From Massilia sp. UMI-21 (GTDB taxonomy: Bacteria > Pseudomonadota > Gammaproteobacteria > Burkholderiales > Burkholderiaceae_D), in assembly GCA_015277795.1 (NCBI GenBank), contig CP063848.1, positions 4,030,001-4,094,000 on the forward strand: a stretch of DNA of 64,000 nt, given 5' to 3'. Below, one piece after another: positions 45,649-56,660 of this stretch; the first letter of the stretch is position 1, and each line of letters opens with the position of its first letter. A program made the position numbers and the translations under genes. Below the pieces are notes generated by a model, which saw only the letters and a program-made list of their open reading frames with translations, had not been told where the DNA came from and did not search any database.

Positions 45649-47358
45649 TCAAGCAGGCTCGAGGAACTCCGCCAGGAAGGTATGCGGCGCTTCCTGGTCG
45701 GGAAATTCCATGGTCACCTGCTGGCCGGCGACGCCGACGATCACGCCTTCGCCGTACTTCGGCGCCCTGGCGCGCGCACCGACCTCGAAGCGCGGGCCGG
45801 CGGGGGCCGCGGCCGGCTCGCGGTCGAACTCGTCGTCGCGGATCTCGATGTCCTCCAGCAGCGCCGCCGGCGGGTTCAGGCAGTTATCGCACTTGCAGCA
45901 CTTCTCGAAGCCCGCGACTTCGTCGTCGAAATAATCCAGCAACAGCTTCCAGCGGCAAAAACCGCTGACGGCATAGCCTACCATCTGCTCGAGCGCTTCG
46001 CGGTCCCGTTCGGCTTTCTGGACGTAGACCTGCGCCAGTTTGCCGAACATCTCCGGGTCAGGCTCCTTGCTCGTCAGCAAGAATTCGAGCTTGCGGTTCT
46101 GGCGCAGCAGCTTGCCGTCCTTGAGCAGCTTGAGGCAGACCTTGAGCTTGGCTTCGCCCGCCTCCGTCAGGACGGTTTCCAGCCGTTCGGCCGTGAGCGC
46201 TCCGTGTTCGGCCAGTTCGCGCGCGACCGTGTACACCGTCTGCAGCTCGGCGGCGCAGGGATAGTGCTTGGCCAGGAAGAATTGCTGGATGCGCTTGTCG
46301 TCCTGCAGGAACAGCAGGGTGCAGCGGGCATCGAGCCCGTCGCGTCCCGCCCGGCCCGATTCCTGGTAGTAGGACTCGAGGTTGGCGGGAATCTGCAGGT
46401 GGATCACGAAGCGGGTGTCGCTCTTGTCGATGCCCATGCCGAAGGCGTTGGTCGCCACCATCACGCGCCGCTCGCCGTTCATGAACATGTCCTGGTTGTG
46501 CTTGCGCTCGCCGGCTGCCAGCTTGCCGTGGTAGATGGTGACCGACTCGCCCGCTTCTTCCAGCACCGCCAGCATTTCCTCGGCCAGCTTGACGGTGGCG
46601 GCGTAGACGATGCCGACGCCGGCGGTCTCCCGCACCAGCCGCAAGGCCTGGGTCAGCTTTTCCTGCGCATTGGTGACCTGCACCACGCTGTAGTGCAGGT
46701 TGGGCCGGTAGATGCCGGTATTGATGACATTCATCTTCGGGCGGCCCAGCTGCTTGCGGATGTCGGCCACCACGTCCTCGGTGGCGGTGGCGGTCAGCGC
46801 CAGCACCGGCGGCCTGCCGAGCGCATCGATGGCGGCGGCGATGCCGATGTAGGCCGGGCGGAAGTCGTGGCCCCATTGCGAGATGCAATGGGCCTCGTCG
46901 ATGACGACGATGTCGAGCGTCACGCCCTGCAGCACGGCGATGAATTCGGGCGAGACCAGGCGCTCGGGCGTGCAGAACACGATCTCGCAGGCTTCGCTGG
47001 CGATCGCCTCGAGCGCCGCCGCTTCTTCTTCGGCGTTCAGGCTGCTGTTGACCTGGACCGAACGGATCCCCAGCGCTTCGAGCTTTTCGAGCTGGTCCTT
47101 CATCAGCGAGATCAGGGGCGAGACCACGATGGTGATCCCCTCGAGCATCTTGGCGGGAATCTGGTAGCACAGCGACTTGCCGCCGCCGGTGGGCATGATC
47201 GCCAGCGTGTCCTTGCCGTCGAGGACACTGTCGATGACGTGTTGCTGGCCGTCGCGCAGCTGTTCGATGCCGAAGACCGAGCGCAGCAGGCGACGGATGG
47301 TGTTGCGACGCACGGCAAGCAGGCCGCGGTGCAGGAGTGTGGGTTCGTGTCGGGTCAT
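45649..47358 (-). CDS. RecQ-family ATP-dependent DNA helicase
   Basis: A 569-residue superfamily 2 helicase. Walker A is MPTGGGKSLCYQ (residues 55-66), the box is DEAH in VIDEAHCISQWGHDF, and motif VI is QESGRAGRDG. The RecQ-Ct zinc site is present (GFCRWKLLLDYF, then CCKCDNC). In place of an HRDC domain the C-terminus ends in a small beta-type segment (VGARARAPKYGEGVIVGVAGQQVTMEF), so it is likely a second RecQ rather than the classical one. With only 41 bases to the exonuclease gene it may be co-transcribed with the repair cluster. Confidence 0.9.
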   Translation of the reverse strand: MTRHEPTLLHRGLLAVRRNTIRRLLRSVFGIEQLRDGQQHVIDSVLDGKDTLAIMPTGGGKSLCYQIPAKMLEGITIVVSPLISLMKDQLEKLEALGIRSVQVNSSLNAEEEAAALEAIASEACEIVFCTPERLVSPEFIAVLQGVTLDIVVIDEAHCISQWGHDFRPAYIGIAAAIDALGRPPVLALTATATEDVVADIRKQLGRPKMNVINTGIYRPNLHYSVVQVTNAQEKLTQALRLVRETAGVGIVYAATVKLAEEMLAVLEEAGESVTIYHGKLAAGERKHNQDMFMNGERRVMVATNAFGMGIDKSDTRFVIHLQIPANLESYYQESGRAGRDGLDARCTLLFLQDDKRIQQFFLAKHYPCAAELQTVYTVARELAEHGALTAERLETVLTEAGEAKLKVCLKLLKDGKLLRQNRKLEFLLTSKEPDPEMFGKLAQVYVQKAERDREALEQMVGYAVSGFCRWKLLLDYFDDEVAGFEKCCKCDNCLNPPAALLEDIEIRDDEFDREPAAAPAGPRFEVGARARAPKYGEGVIVGVAGQQVTMEFPDQEAPHTFLAEFLEPA

Positions 47359-47468
47359 GGTGGAGGCTACTCTATGCCCGCGCCATGGCGCTCGCTATAG
47401 GACGCAGCCCAGCGCCCGCGTAGGAACTCAGCCAGATCCGGGGCACGGGTTCAGGACACGAACTCATC

Positions 47469-47498
47469 GTGACAATGTCACAAGGTTTATTCCTACAA
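47469..47498. promoter_or_regulatory. Candidate regulator sites between recQ and the 39-codon ORF
   Basis: GTGAC-AAT-GTCAC (47469-47481) is a perfect palindrome. TTATTCCTACAA (47487-47498) repeats a motif found before the FNR-type gene at 36836. GTAGGAA at 47420 is the same half site inverted. Confidence 0.4.
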
Positions 47499-47590
47499 AC
47501 TCGCGGAGTTTTTGCCGATGGTAACGAATCGATGCTGCTTCTAAGATGACACCATCGTCACTACGATTTTATCGATCAGGGAGTCTCATC

Positions 47591-47710
47591 ATGGCACGCC
47601 ATCATCCAATGACCTGGACCGCAGTCCACCTGGCCCTCGCCAGTGCGGCGACATGGCTGCTGCTGGAGACCGAAGCGCTCACCGGCGCCCTGCTGGTCGC
47701 CTTCCACTAA
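47591..47710 (+). CDS. 39-codon small membrane-peptide candidate
   Basis: Predicted peptide MARHHPMTWTAVHLALASA and TWLLLETEALTGALLVAFH: a short basic N-terminus and a largely hydrophobic remainder, which could form one membrane helix despite two Glu residues. GGGAG lies about 6-9 bases upstream. A strong plus-strand terminator follows within 70 bases, and an intergenic space of 230 bases precedes it, so the unit looks transcribed. I recognise no family. Confidence 0.45.
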   Translation: MARHHPMTWTAVHLALASAATWLLLETEALTGALLVAFH

Positions 47711-47753
47711 TCATACGACAGCGGGCGCCGATCATGGCGCACCCATGCGAAAA

Positions 47754-47786
47754 ACGCCATCCCCGGCACGGAGATGGCGTTTTTTT
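47754..47786 (+). terminator. Terminator of the 39-codon ORF
   Basis: CGCCATC and GATGGCG pair, followed by seven T residues on the plus strand. Confidence 0.85.
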
Positions 47787-47796
47787 ACCATCTGGT

Positions 47797-47824
47797 AAAA
47801 AAAAGCGGGCCGGGCCGGCCCGCT
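47797..47824 (-). terminator. Terminator of ahpC-ahpF
   Basis: AGCGGGCC and GGCCCGCT pair, followed by eight T residues on the minus strand, directly after the ahpF stop. It lies back to back with the plus-strand terminator. Confidence 0.88.
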
Positions 47825-47828
47825 GTCA

Positions 47829-49412
47829 TCAAGCCGCCTTGGCTTCCTCGGCCGTGCTCGCTTCTTCGACCGGCAGGCGCATCAGGTAATCGAAGGCCGC
47901 CAGCGAGGCTTTCGCACCCTCGCCCACCGCGATCACGATCTGCTTGAACGGCACCGTGGTGACGTCGCCCGCCGCGAACACGCCCGGAATCGAGGTCTGG
48001 CCCTTGGCGTCGACTTCGATCTCGCCGTACGCCGACAGGTCCATCGTGCCCTTGAGCCATTCGGCGTTCGGCACCAGGCCGATCTGCACGAACACGCCCT
48101 CCAGCGCGAGACGGTGCAAGGCGCCGGTACCGCGGTCCTTGTAGGAGATGCCGTTGACGATCTTGCCGTCGCCGTGGATCTCGGTGGTCTGCGCCGACTT
48201 GATCACCGTGACGTTCGGCAGCGAATAGAGCTTGCGCTGCAGGACCGCGTCGGCGCGCAGTTCGGCGCCGAATTCGATCAGCGTCACTTCCTTGACGATG
48301 CCGGCCAGGTCGATGGCCGCTTCCACGCCCGAGTTGCCGCCGCCGATCACCGCCACGCGCTTGCCCTTGAACAGCGGACCGTCGCAGTGCGGGCAGTAGG
48401 CCACGCCGTGGTTGCGGTACTCGCGTTCGCCCGGCACGTTGATCTCGCGCCAGCGGGCGCCGGTGGCGATGATCACCGACTTCGACTTGAGCACGGCGCC
48501 GGTCTCGGTGTGTACTTCGATCAGCTTGCCTTCCACCAGCTTGTTGGCGCGCTGGGTATTCATGATGTCGACGTCGTAGTGCTTGACGTGTTCTTCCAGG
48601 GCGACGGCGAATTTCGGGCCGTCGGTTTCCTTCATCGAGACGAAGTTCTCGATGGCGAGCGTGTCCAGCACCTGGCCGCCGAAGCGGTCGGCCAGCACGC
48701 CGGTGCGGATGCCCTTGCGGGCGGCGTAGATCGCCGCGGCCGCGCCGGCAGGGCCGCCGCCGACGATCAGGACGTCGAACGGGTCTTTCTTGTTCAGTTC
48801 AAGCGCCTTGCGGGCGCCGGCGCCGGTATCGATCTTCGCCAGGATTTCTTCCACGCTGGTGCGGCCCTGGCCGAAGTGCTGGCCGTTCAGGAACATCATC
48901 GGTACCGCCATGATCTGGCGCGCTTCGACTTCGCTCTTGAATACGCCGCCGTCGATGGTGACGACCTGGATGCGCGGGTTAATCACCGACATCGCGTTGA
49001 GGGCCTGCACCACTTCGGGGCAGTTATGGCAGCTCAGCGAGATAAACGTTTCAAAGCGATAGTCGCCATCCAGGTTTTTAATCTGGTCGATGACGGCCTG
49101 GTCGAGCTTGATCGGGTGGCCGCCGACCTGCAGCAGCGCCAGCACCAGCGAGCTGAATTCATGGCCGAGCGGAATGCCGGCGAAACGCACGCCGATGTCG
49201 GTGCCCACGCGATTGATGGCGAACGAGGGCTTGCGCGCATCGTCGCCGTCCCGGCGCACGGCGATCTTGTCGCTCAGCGCGGCGATTTCGCGGAGCAGTT
49301 CATCCATTTCGCGCGCCTTGGGCGAATCATCCAGCGATGCAACGAGCTCAATCGGCTGCACCACTTTTTCCAGATAGGCTTGCAACTGCTTCTTGAGGGT
49401 TGCGTCCAGCAT
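47829..49412 (-). CDS. ahpF: Alkyl hydroperoxide reductase subunit F
   Basis: A 527-residue flavoprotein that passes electrons from NAD(P)H to AhpC. The N-terminal tandem thioredoxin-fold domain has the redox pair CHNC. The FAD site [19 protein letters not shown] begins the thioredoxin-reductase part, whose redox pair is CPHC in [26 protein letters not shown] binds NAD(P)H. It lies 111 bases after ahpC, beyond two strong hairpins. Confidence 0.97.
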   Translation of the reverse strand: MLDATLKKQLQAYLEKVVQPIELVASLDDSPKAREMDELLREIAALSDKIAVRRDGDDARKPSFAINRVGTDIGVRFAGIPLGHEFSSLVLALLQVGGHPIKLDQAVIDQIKNLDGDYRFETFISLSCHNCPEVVQALNAMSVINPRIQVVTIDGGVFKSEVEARQIMAVPMMFLNGQHFGQGRTSVEEILAKIDTGAGARKALELNKKDPFDVLIVGGGPAGAAAAIYAARKGIRTGVLADRFGGQVLDTLAIENFVSMKETDGPKFAVALEEHVKHYDVDIMNTQRANKLVEGKLIEVHTETGAVLKSKSVIIATGARWREINVPGEREYRNHGVAYCPHCDGPLFKGKRVAVIGGGNSGVEAAIDLAGIVKEVTLIEFGAELRADAVLQRKLYSLPNVTVIKSAQTTEIHGDGKIVNGISYKDRGTGALHRLALEGVFVQIGLVPNAEWLKGTMDLSAYGEIEVDAKGQTSIPGVFAAGDVTTVPFKQIVIAVGEGAKASLAAFDYLMRLPVEEASTAEEAKAA

Positions 49413-49450
49413 GATGTTTTTCCTTGACTATGACGTTGAATACGGGGCCC

Positions 49451-49469
49451 GGGACTGGAAACCAGTCCC
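49451..49469 (-). repeat. Hairpin 1 between ahpC and ahpF
   Basis: GGGACTGG-AAA-CCAGTCCC, a perfect 8-bp stem. No T run follows. Confidence 0.75.
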
Positions 49470-49478
49470 TGAAATGCA

Positions 49479-49500
49479 CCGGGCCGCCACGGCGGCCCGG
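49479..49500 (-). repeat. Hairpin 2 between ahpC and ahpF
   Basis: CCGGGCCGCC and GGCGGCCCGG form a perfect 10-bp stem with a 2-base loop, 23 bases after the ahpC stop. Such a stable stem may protect the ahpC mRNA 3' end or attenuate ahpF. Confidence 0.75.
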
Positions 49501-49523
49501 GACAGTACTACAGAACAGCCAAC

Positions 49524-50087
49524 TTAGATCTTGCCGACCAGGTCCAGCGACGGGGTCAGGGTCTCGGCGCCTTCGGTCCACTTGGCCGGGCACACTTCAC
49601 CCGGGTGGGCGGCGACGTACTGGGCAGCCTTGACTTTGCGCATCAGTTCCGACGCGTCGCGGCCGATGCCGTTGTCGTGCACTTCCATCAGCTTGATCTC
49701 GCCTTCCGGATTGATCACGAAGGTGCCGCGCAGTGCCATGCCTTCTTCTTCGATCATGACTTCGAAGTTGCGCGACAGGGTGCCGGTCGGGTCGCCGATC
49801 AGCGGGTAGTTCACTTTCTTGATGGCGTCCGAGGTGTCGTGCCATGCCTTGTGCGCGAAGTGGCTGTCGGTCGACACGCCATACACGTTCACGCCCATTT
49901 TTTCGAATTCCGGCTGGAATGCAGCCAGGTCTTCGAGTTCGGTCGGGCAGACGAAGGTGAAGTCAGCCGGGTAGAACATCAGAACCGACCAGGTGCCCTT
50001 GAAGTTCTCTTCCGTCAGATCGACGAACTTGCCGTTGTGGTAAGCGGTGGCTTTGAACGGCTTGATCTGGGTGTTGATGAGGGACAT
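49524..50087 (-). CDS. ahpC: Alkyl hydroperoxide reductase subunit C (peroxiredoxin)
   Basis: A 187-residue typical 2-Cys peroxiredoxin that reduces H2O2, organic peroxides and peroxynitrite. The peroxidatic Cys47 is in FTFVCPTE and the resolving Cys166 in GEVCPAKW. It is recycled by AhpF, encoded downstream. AGGAG stands 5 bases before the ATG. A convincing OxyR-type promoter precedes it. Confidence 0.98.
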   Translation of the reverse strand: MSLINTQIKPFKATAYHNGKFVDLTEENFKGTWSVLMFYPADFTFVCPTELEDLAAFQPEFEKMGVNVYGVSTDSHFAHKAWHDTSDAIKKVNYPLIGDPTGTLSRNFEVMIEEEGMALRGTFVINPEGEIKLMEVHDNGIGRDASELMRKVKAAQYVAAHPGEVCPAKWTEGAETLTPSLDLVGKI

Positions 50088-50130
50088 GTAATCTCCTGTT
50101 TTCGGGTGGTTGAAAGATTTGATAGACGCC

Positions 50131-50159
50131 AGTGTACTGCGCGCGTCATCTTTTGTGAA
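50131..50159 (-). promoter_or_regulatory. ahpC core promoter
   Basis: On the minus strand: -35 TTCACA (50154-50159), a 17-bp spacer and -10 TACACT (50131-50136). The -35 touches the OxyR-like site at 50160. Confidence 0.65.
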
Positions 50160-50196
50160 ATTGATTGACGCGATACTGTCGATTAATTTTAACTAT
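50160..50196 (-). promoter_or_regulatory. OxyR-like binding site
   Basis: Four tetrads at exact seven-base spacing on the minus strand: ATAG, TAAT, ATCG, CAAT. Against ATAG-N7-CTAT-N7-ATAG-N7-CTAT this is 12 of 16. The position directly upstream of the -35 fits an activator. Confidence 0.65.
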
Positions 50197-50346
50197 CGAG
50201 AGGACGTCGTTTCCCCGCTTTCGGGGGAAAATCGGCCGGCCAGCCGGCGCGATCCGTGAAGTGTGGACGAAACGACAGCGGCTTGCAACCGCGTTTCGAT
50301 TGCGGACACGGGTTCGGCAGGTGGCCGGCGCGGCCGGCCGGGGACT

Positions 50347-51561
50347 CTACGCCGCCGTGGTCACCGCCGCCGTCTGCTCGCAGGTCGGCAGCGTCAGGGT
50401 AAAGGTCGAGCCCTCGCCCGGCTTGCTGGTCACGCGCAGTTCGCCGCCATGCGAAATGGCGAGCTGGCGCGAAATGTAGAGGCCCAGTCCCAGGCCTTTC
50501 GGCTCGCCGTTGCGCGCGCCGCGTTCGTAGGGCTCGAAGATGCGCTCCAGGTCGCCGGGCGAGATGCCCTTGCCTTCGTCGCGCACATGGATGCTGACCG
50601 TGTCCTTGACATACTGCACGCTGACTTCGACCGGCTGGCCGCCGCCATAGCGCAGCGCGTTGGTGAGCAGGTTCACCACCACCTGCTCGATGCGGAATTC
50701 GTCCCAGCAGCCCTCGATCGGCGGATGGGACTGCAGCGACAGCTTGCAGCCGGTGGCGCTGGCCTGCAGCGACAGGTCGCTCACCACCCGTTCCAGCAGG
50801 TCCATCAGCTGGACCTGGCCGGGCCGGATCGACAGCTGGCCGCTGCGCATGCGCGAGACGTCGAGCATGTCGTCGATCAGGCGGATCATCGACTTGATCT
50901 GGCGCTCGTCGCGCCGGATCATGGCCTCGAACTGGTCGGGATTGATCGAGGCCAGCGTGCCGCGCTTGAGCTGCAGGCTGCGCATCTGCGTTTCCAGGAA
51001 CAGGGTATTGAGCGGGGTCCGCAGTTCGTGCGCCACCAGCGACATGAATTCGTCGCGCATGCGCAGGGAACGCTGCAGCTCTTCCTGGGTCTGGTTCAGC
51101 TCGCGCAGCAGGGTTTCCTGCTCCTGGCGGCTGCGCTCGAGCGCGGCCATCTGGCGCTGCATCTGGCGGCGCTGCTGGTCGAGCGTGACGAACACGTTGA
51201 CCTTGCTGCGCACCGCGTCCGGGTCGAGCGGCTTGTAGAGAAAGTCGACGGCCCCGGTCTCGTAGCCCTTGAAGGCGTAGTTCAGCTCGCGCCCGGCGGC
51301 GGACACGAACACGATCGGGATGTTGCGGGTGCGGGTCGTCGAGCGCATCAGTTCGGCCAGCTCGAAGCCGTCCATGCCCGGCATCTGCACGTCGAGGATG
51401 GCGAGCGCGAACTCGTGTTCGAGCATCAGGGCCAGCGCCTGGTCGCCCGACGAGGCCTGGTAGACCAGGCGTCCTTCGCCGCGGATCAGCGCGTCGAGGG
51501 CGCGCAGGTTCTCCGGCAGGTCGTCGACGATCAGGAGTTTGCTTGGGTCTTGGACGCTCAT
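50347..51561 (-). CDS. Receiver-histidine kinase (REC-HisKA-HATPase)
   Basis: A 404-residue cytoplasmic protein with a receiver before the kinase. REC covers residues 5-125 (Asp57 region LAILDVQMPGMDG), then a coiled-coil linker. HisKA has its His in LVAHELRTPLN, and the ATPase follows (N box NLLTNALRYGG, G box EGKGISPGD, GLGLGLYI). No membrane segment is seen. Its ATG overlaps the cheB stop as ATGA. It is the last gene of a four-gene sensory operon and may take phosphate from the hybrid kinase through its own receiver. Confidence 0.92.
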   Translation of the reverse strand: MSVQDPSKLLIVDDLPENLRALDALIRGEGRLVYQASSGDQALALMLEHEFALAILDVQMPGMDGFELAELMRSTTRTRNIPIVFVSAAGRELNYAFKGYETGAVDFLYKPLDPDAVRSKVNVFVTLDQQRRQMQRQMAALERSRQEQETLLRELNQTQEELQRSLRMRDEFMSLVAHELRTPLNTLFLETQMRSLQLKRGTLASINPDQFEAMIRRDERQIKSMIRLIDDMLDVSRMRSGQLSIRPGQVQLMDLLERVVSDLSLQASATGCKLSLQSHPPIEGCWDEFRIEQVVVNLLTNALRYGGGQPVEVSVQYVKDTVSIHVRDEGKGISPGDLERIFEPYERGARNGEPKGLGLGLYISRQLAISHGGELRVTSKPGEGSTFTLTLPTCEQTAAVTTAA

Positions 51562-52187
51562 GGGTTCCTCAGCATGGGAAGCAGTGCCCGAATACCGGAC
51601 AGGGGCAGCACGAGATCGGGGGCGCAGCGGCGGATGGCTTCCTCCGGCATCGCGCTTGCCTGGGCTTCAAGGGGATCCTGCACGACGGTCAGGCCGCCGC
51701 GCTCGCGGATCCGGCACATGCCGTCGGCGCCGTCGTGGTTGGCGCCGGTCAACAGGACGCCGGCCATCCGGGGGCCGTAGGCATCGGCGGCGGATTCCAT
51801 CAGCACGTCGATCGCCGGACGCGCAAACTGCACCGGCGCCTCGCAGCTGAGCGAAAAGCAGCGGTCACGCTCGACCGAGAGATGATACCCCGAACCGGCG
51901 AAGTAGATGACGCCCGGCTCGACCGGCTCCTTGTCGCGCGCCTCGCGCACCGGCACGGCGGCGCGCAGTTCGAACAGTTCGGCCAGGCGGCTGCCGCGGT
52001 CGGCCGGCACGTGCAGGATGCACACCACCGCCGAGGGGTAGTCGGCGGGAATCGCCGGCAGCAGCTTGAAGAGCGCGTCGACGCCGCCGGCCGAGCCGCC
52101 GATCACGACCAGTTCGGTACGGCGCCCCGCCAGGGCCTGGTCGATCCGCTGCGGCGAACCGTCCGGCGCATTGTGCTCGACCGTCAC
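51558..52187 (-). CDS. CheB-type methylesterase without receiver
   Basis: A 209-residue stand-alone CheB catalytic domain. Ser32 in GGSAGG, His59 in ILHVPAD and Asp152 in GANHDGADGM form the triad. The usual N-terminal receiver is absent, so control must come from a partner. GTG at 52187 overlaps the cheR stop as GTGA. Substrate: glutamyl methyl esters of a receptor-like protein, or of the hybrid kinase's helical region (speculative). Confidence 0.9.
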   Translation of the reverse strand: MTVEHNAPDGSPQRIDQALAGRRTELVVIGGSAGGVDALFKLLPAIPADYPSAVVCILHVPADRGSRLAELFELRAAVPVREARDKEPVEPGVIYFAGSGYHLSVERDRCFSLSCEAPVQFARPAIDVLMESAADAYGPRMAGVLLTGANHDGADGMCRIRERGGLTVVQDPLEAQASAMPEEAIRRCAPDLVLPLSGIRALLPMLRNP

Positions 52188-53037
52188 GCGACACCCTTGC
52201 GGTAGATGCGCTCGCGTCGCAACAGCACGTCGAAGCGCCCGGCGTGGCTGGAGAACTCGATGCTCTCCTTGCTGCCCAGCCCCAGGAAGCCGCGGTAGCA
52301 CAAGGATTCGTGGAACAGGCCGAGCACGCGGTCCTGCAGCTTGCGGTTGAAGTAGATCAGCACATTGCGGCAGCTGACCAGGTGGGTCTCCGCGAACACG
52401 CTGTCGGTCGCCAGGCTGTGGTCGGCAAAGGTCACGTTCTCGATCAGCACGCGGTTGAACAGGGCGCCGTTGTAGGCTGCCGTGTAATAGTCCGAGAACG
52501 AACCCTTGCCGCCCGCCTTCTGGTAGTTCTCGGTATAGGTCCGCATGCGGTCGAGCGGAAACACGCCTTTGCGCGCCGCGTCCAGCGATGCCGGATTGAT
52601 GTCGGTGGCGTAGATGATGGTGCGTTCGAGCAGCCCTTCTTCCTGCAGCAGGATCGCCAGCGAATACACCTCTTCTCCGGTACTGCAGCCGGCCACCCAG
52701 ATCTTCAGCGATGGATAGGTCTTCAGGAAAGGCAGCACGTGTTCGCGCAGCGCCTGCCAGTACTCCGGGTCGCGGAACATCTCGGTGACCGGAATCGTCA
52801 GGTACTGCAGCAACTGGGCGAAGCCGTCCGGCGCATGCATCACCTTGGCCTGCAGGGCGGACACGGTCTCGCACTCCATCTCGCGCATGGCGACCAGGAT
52901 GCGGCGCTTCTGCGACGCCCCCGTGTAGTCCCTGAAGTCGTAGTTGTATTTCAGGTAGACCGCTTCCATGAGCATCTTCAGCTCGATGTCGAAGTCGTCC
53001 GGCGGCGCCGGGGGATTGTTCGGGTTCATCGGTATGC

Positions 53038-53041
<4 letters not shown>
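52184..53041 (-). CDS. CheR-type protein methyltransferase
   Basis: A 285-residue SAM-dependent methyltransferase. The N-terminal all-helical CheR domain (YLKYNYDFRDYTGASQKRRI) precedes the SAM site VAGCSTGEEVYSLAI. SCRNVLIYF is the CheR signature. GTG at 53041 overlaps the hybrid-kinase stop as GTGA, with GGAA upstream. ATG 53029 is an alternative without a ribosome site. Confidence 0.9.
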
Positions 53042-56535
<3,494 letters not shown>

Positions 56536-56660
56536 GCGCGAGGGGAAGTGAAGGGAAAAATATCCTAAGTGTAACGGATACAACAGTTTTCCGTCACACA
56601 ATTGAGTGTGCTGAGGACATCGGTTTGTCGACCAGGAAATGTCCTGCTGTCGCAGCGGCG

